Shown one piece after another: positions 1 through 6,534 of a DNA stretch of 64,000 nucleotides. Positions within the stretch are counted from its first letter, which is position 1; each line of letters begins with the position of its first letter. The position numbers and the translations under genes were made by a program. Source of the stretch: Secundilactobacillus odoratitofui DSM 19909 = JCM 15043 (GTDB taxonomy: Bacteria > Bacillota > Bacilli > Lactobacillales > Lactobacillaceae); the NCBI RefSeq assembly GCF_001434895.1, contig NZ_AZEE01000028.1, forward strand, positions 558,502 to 622,501, written 5' to 3'. Below the pieces are notes generated by a model. The model saw only the letters and a list, made by a program, of their open reading frames with translations, was not told the origin of the DNA and did not search any database.

Positions 1-63
1 CTTTGCTTTTTTGGCAAGCGCGTTAATTCTTTCGATCAATGCCTTCATTTCAGTATCTGCCAT
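1..63 (-). CDS. UPF0291 (DUF896/YnzC) family protein, 3' end cut by window edge
   Basis: Only the first 21 codons lie in the window. They read MADTEMKALIERINALAKKA and on, which matches the N-terminal helix of the small UPF0291/YnzC family (usually about 75-80 residues). The ATG at 63 is preceded by AAAGGAG at good spacing. The gene is divergent from lexA and shares its upstream region, which contains a LexA box. YnzC of Bacillus sits in an SOS-controlled operon, so a damage link is plausible, but the biochemical role is unknown. Confidence 0.8.
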   Translation of the reverse strand, partial: MADTEMKALIERINALAKKAK

Positions 64-95
64 GCCATTCACTCCTTTACTTTACACAACTTTTC

Positions 96-124
96 ATAAT
101 ACAACGATTAGACCATGGGGGCAA
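96..124 (-). promoter_or_regulatory. Putative promoter of the UPF0291 gene
   Basis: On the minus strand TTGCCC (119-124) and TATTAT (96-101) are separated by 17 nt, about 33 nt upstream of the ATG. The LexA box at 188-201 lies further upstream and does not overlap this promoter. Confidence 0.5.
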
Positions 125-187
125 GTCAGAAGCTCAACAATTCTGAGTGAGTTAGCCTACATTTAGTGGATAGTTGTCACCAATACC

Positions 188-201
188 CGAACAGGTGTTT
201 G
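188..201. promoter_or_regulatory. LexA (SOS) operator between UPF0291 gene and lexA
   Basis: CGAACAGGTGTTTG matches the Gram-positive SOS box CGAAC-N4-GTTCG with a single mismatch in the right arm. It overlaps the lexA -35 element (199-204), the expected position for autorepression by LexA. Confidence 0.85.
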
Positions 202-227
202 AAATTCGACGTAAAATGTGCTATGCT
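199..227 (+). promoter_or_regulatory. lexA promoter
   Basis: TTGAAA (199-204) and TATGCT (222-227) are spaced 17 nt, with the LexA box overlapping the -35 hexamer. The lexA ATG follows 34 nt after the -10. Confidence 0.65.
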
Positions 228-261
228 AGGCTAAATTAGACCGACTGTTAGAGGTGAACCC

Positions 262-891
262 ATGACAAAATCATCAGATTCAAAGCAACTCGCAATCTTG
301 CGATTTATTTATGACCAGACTCAGTCACACGGTTATCCGCCAACTGTCCGAGAAATTGGCGAAAAGGTTGGCTTAAGTTCAACTTCCACCGTTCATGGCC
401 ATATTGCTCGTCTATCAAAGAAGGGCTATCTCATCAAAGATCCTACCAAACCACGGGCGCTAGAGGTAACCGATCTGGGTATCGATGCCCTTGGCATTGT
501 CACGACACCCACTAAAATTCCGGTGCTTGGGACGGTTACTGCTGGTGAACCAATTTTAGCCGTTCAAGAAGCAACCGATTATTTCCCAATTCCCGATCAG
601 TTAGTGGATGAGGCCGGTGAATTGTTTATGTTACAAATTCGCGGTGAGAGTATGATTAACGCTGGTATTTTAACTGGTGACAAAGTCATCGTCAAAAAGC
701 AACACACTGCTGAGAATGGTGAAATTGTGATTGCCATGAACGAGGATGATGAAGCCACCTGCAAACGATTCTATAAAGAAGATCACTACTATCGCTTGCA
801 GCCTGAAAACGACACGATGGCACCAATTATTTTAAATCAAGTTACAATCTTAGGTAAAGTCATTGGCTTATACCGTGACCAGATTTACTAA
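262..891 (+). CDS. lexA: LexA, SOS transcriptional repressor
   Basis: LexA represses DNA-damage genes and cleaves itself when stimulated by RecA filaments. The 209-residue protein has an N-terminal winged HTH (about residues 5-70) followed by an S24-type latent protease domain. The Ala94-Gly95 scissile bond sits in VTAGEPI. The catalytic dyad is Ser130 (GESM) and Lys168 (ATCKRF), a 38-residue gap typical of LexA. The ATG has GAGGTG 5 nt upstream. The gene is monocistronic, bounded by its own operator/promoter and a strong bidirectional terminator. Length and residues are normal, and the assignment is secure. Confidence 0.97.
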   Translation: MTKSSDSKQLAILRFIYDQTQSHGYPPTVREIGEKVGLSSTSTVHGHIARLSKKGYLIKDPTKPRALEVTDLGIDALGIVTTPTKIPVLGTVTAGEPILAVQEATDYFPIPDQLVDEAGELFMLQIRGESMINAGILTGDKVIVKKQHTAENGEIVIAMNEDDEATCKRFYKEDHYYRLQPENDTMAPIILNQVTILGKVIGLYRDQIY

Positions 892-920
892 AGGTTATTT
901 TTTAAGAATCTGAGACAGCG

Positions 921-964
921 AAAAAGTCGTCGATTTCGAGCAAATTCGAAATCGACGACTTTTT
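921..964. terminator. Bidirectional terminator between lexA and mvaS
   Basis: A perfect 19-bp inverted repeat (921-939 with 946-964) around a 6-nt loop, with A and T runs at its two ends, serves the convergent lexA and mvaS genes. Confidence 0.9.
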
Positions 965-1015
965 ATTGACGCAAAAACCTTGCCTATTTGCATCAAAGTT
1001 GTTGTCTCAAGTTAC

Positions 1016-2179
1016 TTAGGCCTCTCGATCGACGTATTGGCGTTGATCATGCTTAATGCCCGCCAACACAAAACGAGCATCATCTTGCCGTGTATCCAGT
1101 AACACATCGTGGTTGGGTAACTGTTGCTTAAATAGTCGCTCGTAGGTTGCCACATCAACTTGGGTTCGATTAGCAAAATAATGGTCAAACCAAGCCTTTG
1201 AGGCCTCGACATCAAACTTGTCACTAATCGTACCGCTATAAAACTCCCCTTCTGCACCAGAACCATAGCTGAACAGGCCAATCCGTTGACCTGGCTTTAG
1301 CGTGGCTTGGTCAAAAAGTGACCGTAAACTCAAATAAAGTGAGCCTGTGTACAGATTACCAACTAATCGATTGTAAACTCGACTGGCTTCAAAATTCGTC
1401 ATCAATTGACTTTGTTGTTGCTCACTGGCTTCTGGCAACACAGCTCGAAGTGCTTTTAGACCCATTTTAGTGAACGGTAAGTGAAACGCGAATGCTTCAA
1501 AATCACGGATGTGTCGGTTGGTCTGTGACTGATAGTTCGCCCAAACAGCCTTAAAGAAATCAATGTAAACATTCTCCGAGTACCGACCATCAACCAGCGC
1601 TTCTGTCCGATACAGTGGTCGCCAAAAATCCATAATATCTTCTGAACGAAAAGTCGATACGTCATCTAGATTCAACAAGGCTGGTTCGGCACTAATCGTC
1701 ATCGCGACTGCACCACCACCCTGAGTCACTTCTCCTGGTGTCTTCAAACCATATCGCGCAATGTCAGACCCGACAACTAAAACCTGCTGTTCTGGATGTA
1801 ATGCAACATAATCCCGGGCAAACTGCACCCCTGCAGTAGCGCCATAACAGGCCTGTTTCAATTCAATTGCCCGAATATTGTCTGGTAACTGCAACAGCCG
1901 TTTGAGATACATTGCTGCCGACTTTGAATGATCAATTCCCGATTCAGTGCCAAACAAAACCATCGCGATTTTATTGCGATTTTCATCATTGATCACACGA
2001 CTGGCCGCATTAGCAGCCATGGTGACAACATCTTGAGTGACTGGAATCACTGCTTGCTGAGATTGTCCGATACCGATCAGATATTTATTTGGATCAACTT
2101 GTCTTGCGTCGGCAAGTTCCGTTAAGTCCAAATACGTCGATGGTGCATAAAATTCGAGTTGGTCAATTCCAATATGCAT
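1016..2179 (-). CDS. mvaS: Hydroxymethylglutaryl-CoA synthase (mevalonate pathway)
   Basis: Condenses acetyl-CoA with acetoacetyl-CoA to give HMG-CoA, the second step of the mevalonate route to isopentenyl diphosphate used by lactobacilli. The 387-residue thiolase-fold protein carries the complete catalytic set at the positions used by Gram-positive enzymes: Glu79 (GTES), nucleophile Cys111 (KQACYGATAG) and His233 (FHLPF). The GGGAVAM and SYGSGAEGEFY segments near the active site are also present. No other mevalonate genes lie in the window. It is a stand-alone minus-strand gene ending at the shared terminator with lexA. Confidence 0.96.
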   Translation of the reverse strand: MHIGIDQLEFYAPSTYLDLTELADARQVDPNKYLIGIGQSQQAVIPVTQDVVTMAANAASRVINDENRNKIAMVLFGTESGIDHSKSAAMYLKRLLQLPDNIRAIELKQACYGATAGVQFARDYVALHPEQQVLVVGSDIARYGLKTPGEVTQGGGAVAMTISAEPALLNLDDVSTFRSEDIMDFWRPLYRTEALVDGRYSENVYIDFFKAVWANYQSQTNRHIRDFEAFAFHLPFTKMGLKALRAVLPEASEQQQSQLMTNFEASRVYNRLVGNLYTGSLYLSLRSLFDQATLKPGQRIGLFSYGSGAEGEFYSGTISDKFDVEASKAWFDHYFANRTQVDVATYERLFKQQLPNHDVLLDTRQDDARFVLAGIKHDQRQYVDREA

Positions 2180-2569
2180 ATTTTCGCCTCATTATTTTTT
2201 CGATAAAATCATTATAAACTATTTCGTCAAATTTCACTGCAAATTACATTTTTTACCCAAGCTAACCAACTGGACGATTTCGAACTTAAAAAGTAAAGAA
2301 ACTAACTTCTAAGTTACTTTCTTCCTATCCGACGTTAAGGGTTAGTCATGTTCCACCAGTCTTAGCCTTCGATAAATCAACACTTTATTCATTTGCAAAC
2401 AAATCATCGCCCACTCCAAATGATGCCGTAACCAACTCTGTCAGCAATTATTTATAAAGAATCTGATTGAATTAAACAACTATTATCATGTAATCAGGTC
2501 TTTTTCGCTCAAATTACGGCAGTAAGGGTTATAATTAAAGTAAGCTAAATTACAAATGAGGTGTTCGAT
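2180..2569. other. Intergenic region upstream of mvaS and of the HPr-like gene
   Basis: About 390 bp between divergent genes with no convincing ORF. It holds an imperfect inverted repeat near 2293-2325 (AAGAAACTAACTT paired with AAGTTACTTTCTT, one mismatch) without a clear T-run, and a TATAAT at 2530-2535 that may be the -10 of the HPr-like gene, although no good -35 is seen. A minus-strand stretch at 2385-2447 encodes about 20 plausible codons and then stops. It may be a relic, but nothing identifies it. Confidence 0.5.
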
Positions 2570-2836
2570 TTGGAAAGTACAACTGTTAAAGTAATTGCCG
2601 CTGGCGGATTAACTGGCGATGCCGTTAACCAACTAACGAATGAACTGTCAAAGTATAAATTTAAAATTATGCTGAAGTACCAAGGCACAACCACGATTGC
2701 CAATAGTTCACTTGGCGTGATGAGCTTAGGCGTACCAGAAGGCGCCACTATTTCAATCAGCGTTGACGGGACGGCTGATCAACTTAACGAAGTCGTCACG
2801 AGTTTAGTTGATAATGGCTTTGTTGCTACAGATTAA
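2570..2836 (+). CDS. HPr-like protein lacking His15 but keeping Ser46 (Crh-like)
   Basis: The 88-residue product has the HPr fold signature: SSLGVMSLGV followed by the PEGA-x-ISISVDG strand. Using the TTG at 2570, chosen because GAGGTG lies 6 nt upstream, the numbering matches HPr exactly. The phosphorylatable His15 is replaced by Thr, Arg17 by Asp and Pro18 by Ala, so PTS phosphotransfer by enzyme I is not expected. Ser46, the HPr kinase site, is kept (N45-S46-S47-L48-G49). This is the pattern of Bacillus Crh, which acts with CcpA after Ser46 phosphorylation. The gene is monocistronic with its own terminator. A GTG at 2561 overlaps the ribosome binding site and is unlikely to be the start. 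Regulatory function is inferred. Confidence 0.8.
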   Translation: MESTTVKVIAAGGLTGDAVNQLTNELSKYKFKIMLKYQGTTTIANSSLGVMSLGVPEGATISISVDGTADQLNEVVTSLVDNGFVATD

Positions 2837-2841
2837 ACCTG

Positions 2842-2881
2842 AAAAACGACTGATTGTCCGATGACAATTGGTCGTTTTTTT
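2842..2881 (+). terminator. Terminator of the HPr-like gene
   Basis: A long stem (2842-2858 with 2863-2879, two G-U pairs) with a 4-nt loop and a following T7 run, just after the stop codon. Confidence 0.85.
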
Positions 2882-2936
2882 CGCTAAAACACTCGATTTC
2901 ACCTAATTAATCGGGCAATCAAAGGAGGTGCTCACC

Positions 2937-3095
2937 TTGACTGAAAAAAACGACCAGCCAACCACATTTAAAAAAATCCGTCGTGGCATTCCGGGTAATT
3001 GTCCCCAGTGTCGTCGTCAAATGACCATCTATTATGGGATGAACCGTTGTCCATCATGTGGGTACTTATTCAAATCCAATTTAATTGTCAAATAA
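2937..3095 (+). CDS. Zinc-ribbon miniprotein (52 aa)
   Basis: A short reading frame starts at TTG 2937, six nt after a near-perfect ribosome binding site (AAAGGAGGTG, 2921-2930). The product has a basic N-terminal half (KKIRRGIPG) and two CxxC knuckles, CPQC and CPSC, 13 residues apart, which together form a single zinc ribbon. It is followed 16 nt later by the DUF805 gene, so the two are probably co-transcribed. No specific family is recognised. A nucleic-acid or protein adaptor role would be typical of such ribbons, but that is a guess. The strong ribosome binding site and complete metal motif argue that it is a real gene. Confidence 0.75.
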   Translation: MTEKNDQPTTFKKIRRGIPGNCPQCRRQMTIYYGMNRCPSCGYLFKSNLIVK

Positions 3096-3111
3096 TCGTT
3101 CGGAGGAAACC

Positions 3112-3498
3112 ATGATACGTTACTATCAAGAATTTTGGACAAAATTATTCGTTTTTAATGCCACTGCCACTCGGGCGCAGTACTGGACTGCCTATATCAT
3201 TAATGGCATAGTTATCTGGCTCTACGCAGTTTTAACTCACCAACAAGGCTACTTGCACAATGGGCACTACGCATTATCACTCAGTGCCAACTCACTCATT
3301 TTCGGTGTTCTTTTACTCTTAGCATGGTGTGCTAATTTCACCGTTAGAGCGCGCAGACTTCACGATTCCAATCACAGTAATTGGTGGCTTTTAATTAGCA
3401 TCATTCCCCTAATCGGTGGTATCTGGTTATTCATCCTCTTATTACTTCCAACGCAGAGAAATGCCCGTTGGTCGATCAATCAAAGCGAGATAAATTAA
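3112..3498 (+). CDS. DUF805 family membrane protein
   Basis: The 128-residue protein has four hydrophobic segments. Its C-terminal RARRLHDSNHSNWWLLISII stretch is the hallmark RRLHDxxxSxWW motif of DUF805 (YhaH-like) inner-membrane proteins of unknown function. The ATG at 3112 is preceded by GGAGG with 5-nt spacing. An in-frame TTG at 3085 lies inside the preceding zinc-ribbon gene and is less likely. The gene forms a probable two-gene unit with that gene and is closed by a terminator. Confidence 0.85.
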   Translation: MIRYYQEFWTKLFVFNATATRAQYWTAYIINGIVIWLYAVLTHQQGYLHNGHYALSLSANSLIFGVLLLLAWCANFTVRARRLHDSNHSNWWLLISIIPLIGGIWLFILLLLPTQRNARWSINQSEIN

Positions 3499-3508
3499 GT
3501 ATAATCAC

Positions 3509-3548
3509 AAAGCGACTTCAATGGGATCACCATTGGAGCCGCTTTTGT
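3509..3548. terminator. Terminator between the DUF805 gene and the universal stress gene
   Basis: A 16-bp stem with G-U pairs (3509-3524 with 3530-3545) flanked by T residues. It is placed to serve the convergent genes on both sides. Confidence 0.75.
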
Positions 3549-3574
3549 TAACGCGTTGATATATCGACTAATCG

Positions 3575-4009
3575 TTAATTTTCTTCCGCATTAACGACCA
3601 AAACCTGCACGGGCGCCCTGCGAACCACGTACGCGGTGGTTGAGCCAATTAATAATCGGTTTAAGGCGTCAGCTCCTGATTTACCGATCACAATCAAGTC
3701 AGCCTCTTCGTCTTCGGCTGCGCTCACAATTTCATTTTTGGGAATACCCTCTGTTACAAATGATTCCATGGCAACACCTGCAGTTTCAGCGGTGGATTGC
3801 CCTTCATTTAATATCTGTTGTGCGCGTTTACCAAGTTCTTGGCTCAAATCTAAAGGTAAACTACCAGAAGCTATCGACATACTGCCCTGATCGGCTACCG
3901 ACATTAGAATTAAAGTGGAGCCAAAGTATCTCGCAATTTGAATCGCTGTTTTTAATGCAGATTGAGCATTTTGGCTACCATCAAGGGGGACTAAAATTCG
4001 CTGATACAC
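3575..4009 (-). CDS. Universal stress protein (UspA family)
   Basis: A small cytosolic stress protein of the UspA fold. The N-terminus YQRILVPLDGS and the ATP-binding loop G-x2-G-x9-G-S (GKSGADALNRLLIGS) near the C-terminus indicate the ATP-binding subclass. I place the start at GTG 4009 (144 aa) because AAAGGAG is 8 nt upstream. An ATG at 4015 and GTG at 4018 are in frame but sit too close to that ribosome binding site. The gene stands alone. Such proteins respond to starvation, acid or oxidative stress, and the exact role cannot be read here. Confidence 0.9.
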   Translation of the reverse strand: MYQRILVPLDGSQNAQSALKTAIQIARYFGSTLILMSVADQGSMSIASGSLPLDLSQELGKRAQQILNEGQSTAETAGVAMESFVTEGIPKNEIVSAAEDEEADLIVIGKSGADALNRLLIGSTTAYVVRRAPVQVLVVNAEEN

Positions 4010-4094
4010 GACCATCACTCCTTTACAAACTCAGACTTGTTATAACCCCAGTATGCCGGAAATCACCTTTTTGCGCAATTAATCTGCACAAGCA

Positions 4095-4502
4095 CTAGAT
4101 GAAGTGCGGATCTTTATCGACCGAAAGGCCACCCGTAAAAATGAGCTGGTGTCCATCCTTAATTTTTAGGGTATACGCCCCAGACTTCACGTGTAAAACC
4201 TCCACGGTATGACCGTGTGTCGCACGTAAGGTTTTATACAAATGTCCATTTCTGTAAAGCTGATAGGAAAAGGACTGATTGCTTGAGGTCAGCTCGGAGC
4301 TATATGCTGTGATGATCACGTGTAAACTGTGTCTCGGAAGCACAATGACCGGCTTGGTCATCGTTTGACGTTGCTTATGAACGGCCAAAGTAGCCGTAGC
4401 ACGTGAAGAAGCCACAGTAACGCTCTGACTAAATTGATAACTTTGCCAGCCCACCAAAAAGATCGTACCTAACACAACACACCATTTCACGATCACTTTC
4501 AT
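4095..4502 (-). CDS. Hypothetical protein with one N-terminal membrane anchor
   Basis: The 135-residue product begins with a basic residue pair and a hydrophobic segment (about residues 5-22) that can act as a signal anchor. The remainder is a hydrophilic domain rich in beta-forming residues, presumably outside the membrane (VIITAYSSE, SFSYQLYRNG, YTLKIKDGHQL). No family is recognised. It is transcribed alone, with GGGTGA ahead of the ATG. The gene is intact and uses codons like its neighbours. Confidence 0.65.
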   Translation of the reverse strand: MKVIVKWCVVLGTIFLVGWQSYQFSQSVTVASSRATATLAVHKQRQTMTKPVIVLPRHSLHVIITAYSSELTSSNQSFSYQLYRNGHLYKTLRATHGHTVEVLHVKSGAYTLKIKDGHQLIFTGGLSVDKDPHFI

Positions 4503-4689
4503 TAATTCACCCGCATTTCTGTTTAATGCTATTCAGTTTACCTATCCAAAATGTATATTGATTAACAGATTCTTTACAACTTCATAACTAAAAATAACAA
4601 AAAGTTGAAAAAATGAGATTTTTTTCTGGTAATTATTAGCGACTTAGCGTAATCTTGTAGGAGTGATTTTACGTAAAGGAGTCGATATT

Positions 4690-5238
4690 TTGGAATTAAA
4701 AAAAGCAACTTTAACTGATTTGGATACAATTATTGCAATTTTAAAAGACGGCAGTAACCAACTCGCAGAAAGCGGTGTTGATCAATGGCAGGGTGACTAC
4801 CCTTCTCGCGACCAAATCACCTACGATATCAATCACGGTTTTGCCTATCTGGCACAATCAGACGATAACGAAACGGTGGGTGCTATTGCAGTCGTTACCC
4901 CACCAGATACCTCATACGACACAATGCAAGGCACTTGGTTAAACAACTCGGATAGCTATATCGTGATCCATCGGGTAGCGGTTCACTCAAACCACGCCGG
5001 TCACGGTTACGCAACTCAGCTTTTTGAAGCTGTGATCAACCACGTTGTTTCGGATCATCCTGAAATCAAGAGTATTCGAATCGATACGCACGCCGATAAC
5101 AAACCAATGCAACATTTAATCAATAAGATGGGCTTCACTAAAGTTGGCGAAATTTTTGGTGTTTATCACCCAAACGATCAAAGTTTCGTCTACGAAAAGC
5201 TCCCTCACGAAGCTAACCACCAGGAACAAGCCAGTTAA
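4690..5238 (+). CDS. GNAT family N-acetyltransferase
   Basis: A 182-residue GCN5-related acetyltransferase that would move an acetyl group from acetyl-CoA to an amine substrate that cannot be predicted. Motif A is visible in VIHRVAVHSNHAGHGYATQL, with the R/Q-x-x-G-x-G/A pyrophosphate loop as NHAGHGYA, followed by IRIDTHADNKPMQHLINKMG, the usual motif B region. The start is placed at TTG 4690 because AAAGGAG lies 8 nt upstream. An upstream in-frame GTG at 4663 precedes that ribosome binding site. The gene is monocistronic and followed by a strong terminator. Confidence 0.9.
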   Translation: MELKKATLTDLDTIIAILKDGSNQLAESGVDQWQGDYPSRDQITYDINHGFAYLAQSDDNETVGAIAVVTPPDTSYDTMQGTWLNNSDSYIVIHRVAVHSNHAGHGYATQLFEAVINHVVSDHPEIKSIRIDTHADNKPMQHLINKMGFTKVGEIFGVYHPNDQSFVYEKLPHEANHQEQAS

Positions 5239-5253
5239 TTTTTCATACAAAAA

Positions 5254-5296
5254 AGCCCCATCTGCGATCCGTAACGGTCACAGATGGGGCTCTTTT
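5254..5296 (+). terminator. Terminator of the GNAT gene
   Basis: An 11-bp GC-rich stem AGCCCCATCTG (5254-5264) with its complement at 5281-5291, followed by TCTTTT. Confidence 0.8.
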
Positions 5297-5776
5297 GGTA
5301 GTTGAGAATGTGCTTCGAAAAGAAAGTACAAGCAATATTGTACTGAATCCCCATGAATAAGTAAAGGACTTTTATAAGTTTTTACGTACAAATTTTTAAA
5401 AAGTTGGCATCATCAAGTATTGTTATCATATTTTTGTGAATTTTTTATTTAATTATAATTATTAGATTAGTTTCATACTCATCATTAAATTAATAATATA
5501 TCTTAAATGTGATTTTTCTCACATTTATCATTTGAATTTATCTATTTTTGATAATTATATTTTTATAAAATTGTTAGACCTAACGTGCTATCCGCAATTT
5601 TTCGGACTACTAAGTCCACCCTGGTTAAATTCAAATTCGTTCGGAATATTGTTGTCCAAAATATGAATGTTTATGTAAAAGCGTGGCTTTCGCCTCCGTT
5701 AGACGGGTCCAACTGGTTTAGATATTGGTTTAGATATTTTACCTATCTATCATGGACTAATCGGATTTTGGAAAAT
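5297..5776. other. AT-rich gene-free tract next to tRNA-Ser
   Basis: About 480 bp without a convincing gene. The part from roughly 5340 to 5580 is far richer in A+T than any neighbour. The part from 5585 is less skewed and carries a short open frame (5585-5836) that runs through the terminator and into the tRNA side and looks random. The tract abuts the terminator and 3' end of a tRNA gene, a common integration target, but no integrase fragment or direct repeat of the tRNA 3' end was recognised. Confidence 0.5.
5714..5737. repeat. Two tandem copies of a 12-bp unit
   Basis: TGGTTTAGATAT is repeated twice head to tail inside the AT-rich tract beside tRNA-Ser. Its function is unknown. Confidence 0.8.
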
Positions 5777-5817
5777 AAAAAAAACCTCAACAGCAACCAT
5801 TTAGGTAGCTATTGGGG
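5777..5817 (-). terminator. Terminator downstream of tRNA-Ser
   Basis: On the minus strand a 14-bp imperfect stem (11 Watson-Crick pairs and one G-U) with a short loop is followed by a run of eight T, about 20 nt past the tRNA 3' end. Confidence 0.75.
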
Positions 5818-5836
5818 ACTATGCGAATTCCACTAA

Positions 5837-5923
5837 GGAGAGTACAGGATTTGAACCTGCGCGCCGGTATTAGCCGGTTCGCCGGATTTCGAGTCCGGTG
5901 CATTACCACTCTGCCAACTCTCC
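5837..5923 (-). tRNA. tRNA-Ser(CGA)
   Basis: An 87-nt class II tRNA. The acceptor stem GGAGAGT pairs with ACTCTCC, and the D arm is GCA..TGC with a GG in the loop. The anticodon stem CCGGA/TCCGG carries loop CTCGAAA with anticodon CGA. There is a long variable arm CCGG/CCGG and a T arm with TTCAAAT. CCA is not encoded. The base after the acceptor stem (position 73) is T, whereas bacterial serine tRNAs normally have G73. The gene has its own promoter and terminator and lies downstream of apt. Confidence 0.93.
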
Positions 5924-5938
5924 ATAACACACTAAATA

Positions 5939-5966
5939 ATTATACCAAAAATAGGTTAATTTGCAA
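5939..5966 (-). promoter_or_regulatory. tRNA-Ser promoter
   Basis: TTGCAA (5961-5966) and TATAAT (5939-5944) on the minus strand are spaced 16 nt, 15 nt upstream of the tRNA 5' end. Confidence 0.7.
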
Positions 5967-6000
5967 CTCATTCTGGATAATATCTAGCCTGTCATCAACA

Positions 6001-6519
6001 TTAATATTCCATCAAACTGAAAATATCGTAGTCTTTAATTTTTTCTCGACCATTTAGATCCTTCAATTCAATAATGAAGGCTGTACCGACGACGATGCCG
6101 CCAAGGTCTTCAACCAATTTGATGGTTGCACTGATTGTGCCCCCTGTTGCCAGTAAGTCATCGGTGACGAGTACGCGTTGACCTGGCTTAATGGCATCCT
6201 TGTGTAAGTATAAAGCAGATTGGCCATACTCTAGGTCATACGTCGCTTTAACAGTTTCTCGAGGTAACTTGCCCTCTTTACGAGCTGGCGCAAAACCGAC
6301 ACCTAATTCATAAGCGACTGGACAGCCAACTATGAATCCGCGAGCTTCTGGTCCAACAATCATTTCGACGTTCTTACTACGTGCGTAATCAACCAATTGA
6401 TCGGTGGCGTAACGGTAAGCATCGCCATCCGCCATCAGTGGTGAAATATCTCTGAACATGACGCCAGGTTCCGGATAATCAGGCACCGTAGCAATATACT
6501 TGTGTAAATCCATAGTCAT
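6001..6519 (-). CDS. apt: Adenine phosphoribosyltransferase
   Basis: Salvages adenine with PRPP to make AMP in the cytosol. At 172 residues it has the normal family length. It contains the PRPP-binding motif [13 protein letters not shown] and the Apt-type GPEARGF segment. The ATG at 6519 is preceded by AAAGGAG; a second ATG at 6513 is less well placed. The gene follows recJ by 15 nt as the last gene of the rnz-lapA-recJ-apt unit, the same recJ-apt order found in many Firmicutes. Confidence 0.96.
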   Translation of the reverse strand: MTMDLHKYIATVPDYPEPGVMFRDISPLMADGDAYRYATDQLVDYARSKNVEMIVGPEARGFIVGCPVAYELGVGFAPARKEGKLPRETVKATYDLEYGQSALYLHKDAIKPGQRVLVTDDLLATGGTISATIKLVEDLGGIVVGTAFIIELKDLNGREKIKDYDIFSLMEY

Positions 6520-6534
6520 AACTCAAAAACTCCT

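Noticed and set aside
2385-2447. Short minus-strand coding-like stretch between mvaS and the HPr-like gene
   Set aside because: Only about 20 codons, bounded by stops, not matching any family that I know; possibly a relic.
5585-5836. 83-codon plus-strand open frame beside tRNA-Ser
   Set aside because: No ribosome binding site, composition unlike real genes here, and it runs through the tRNA terminator.
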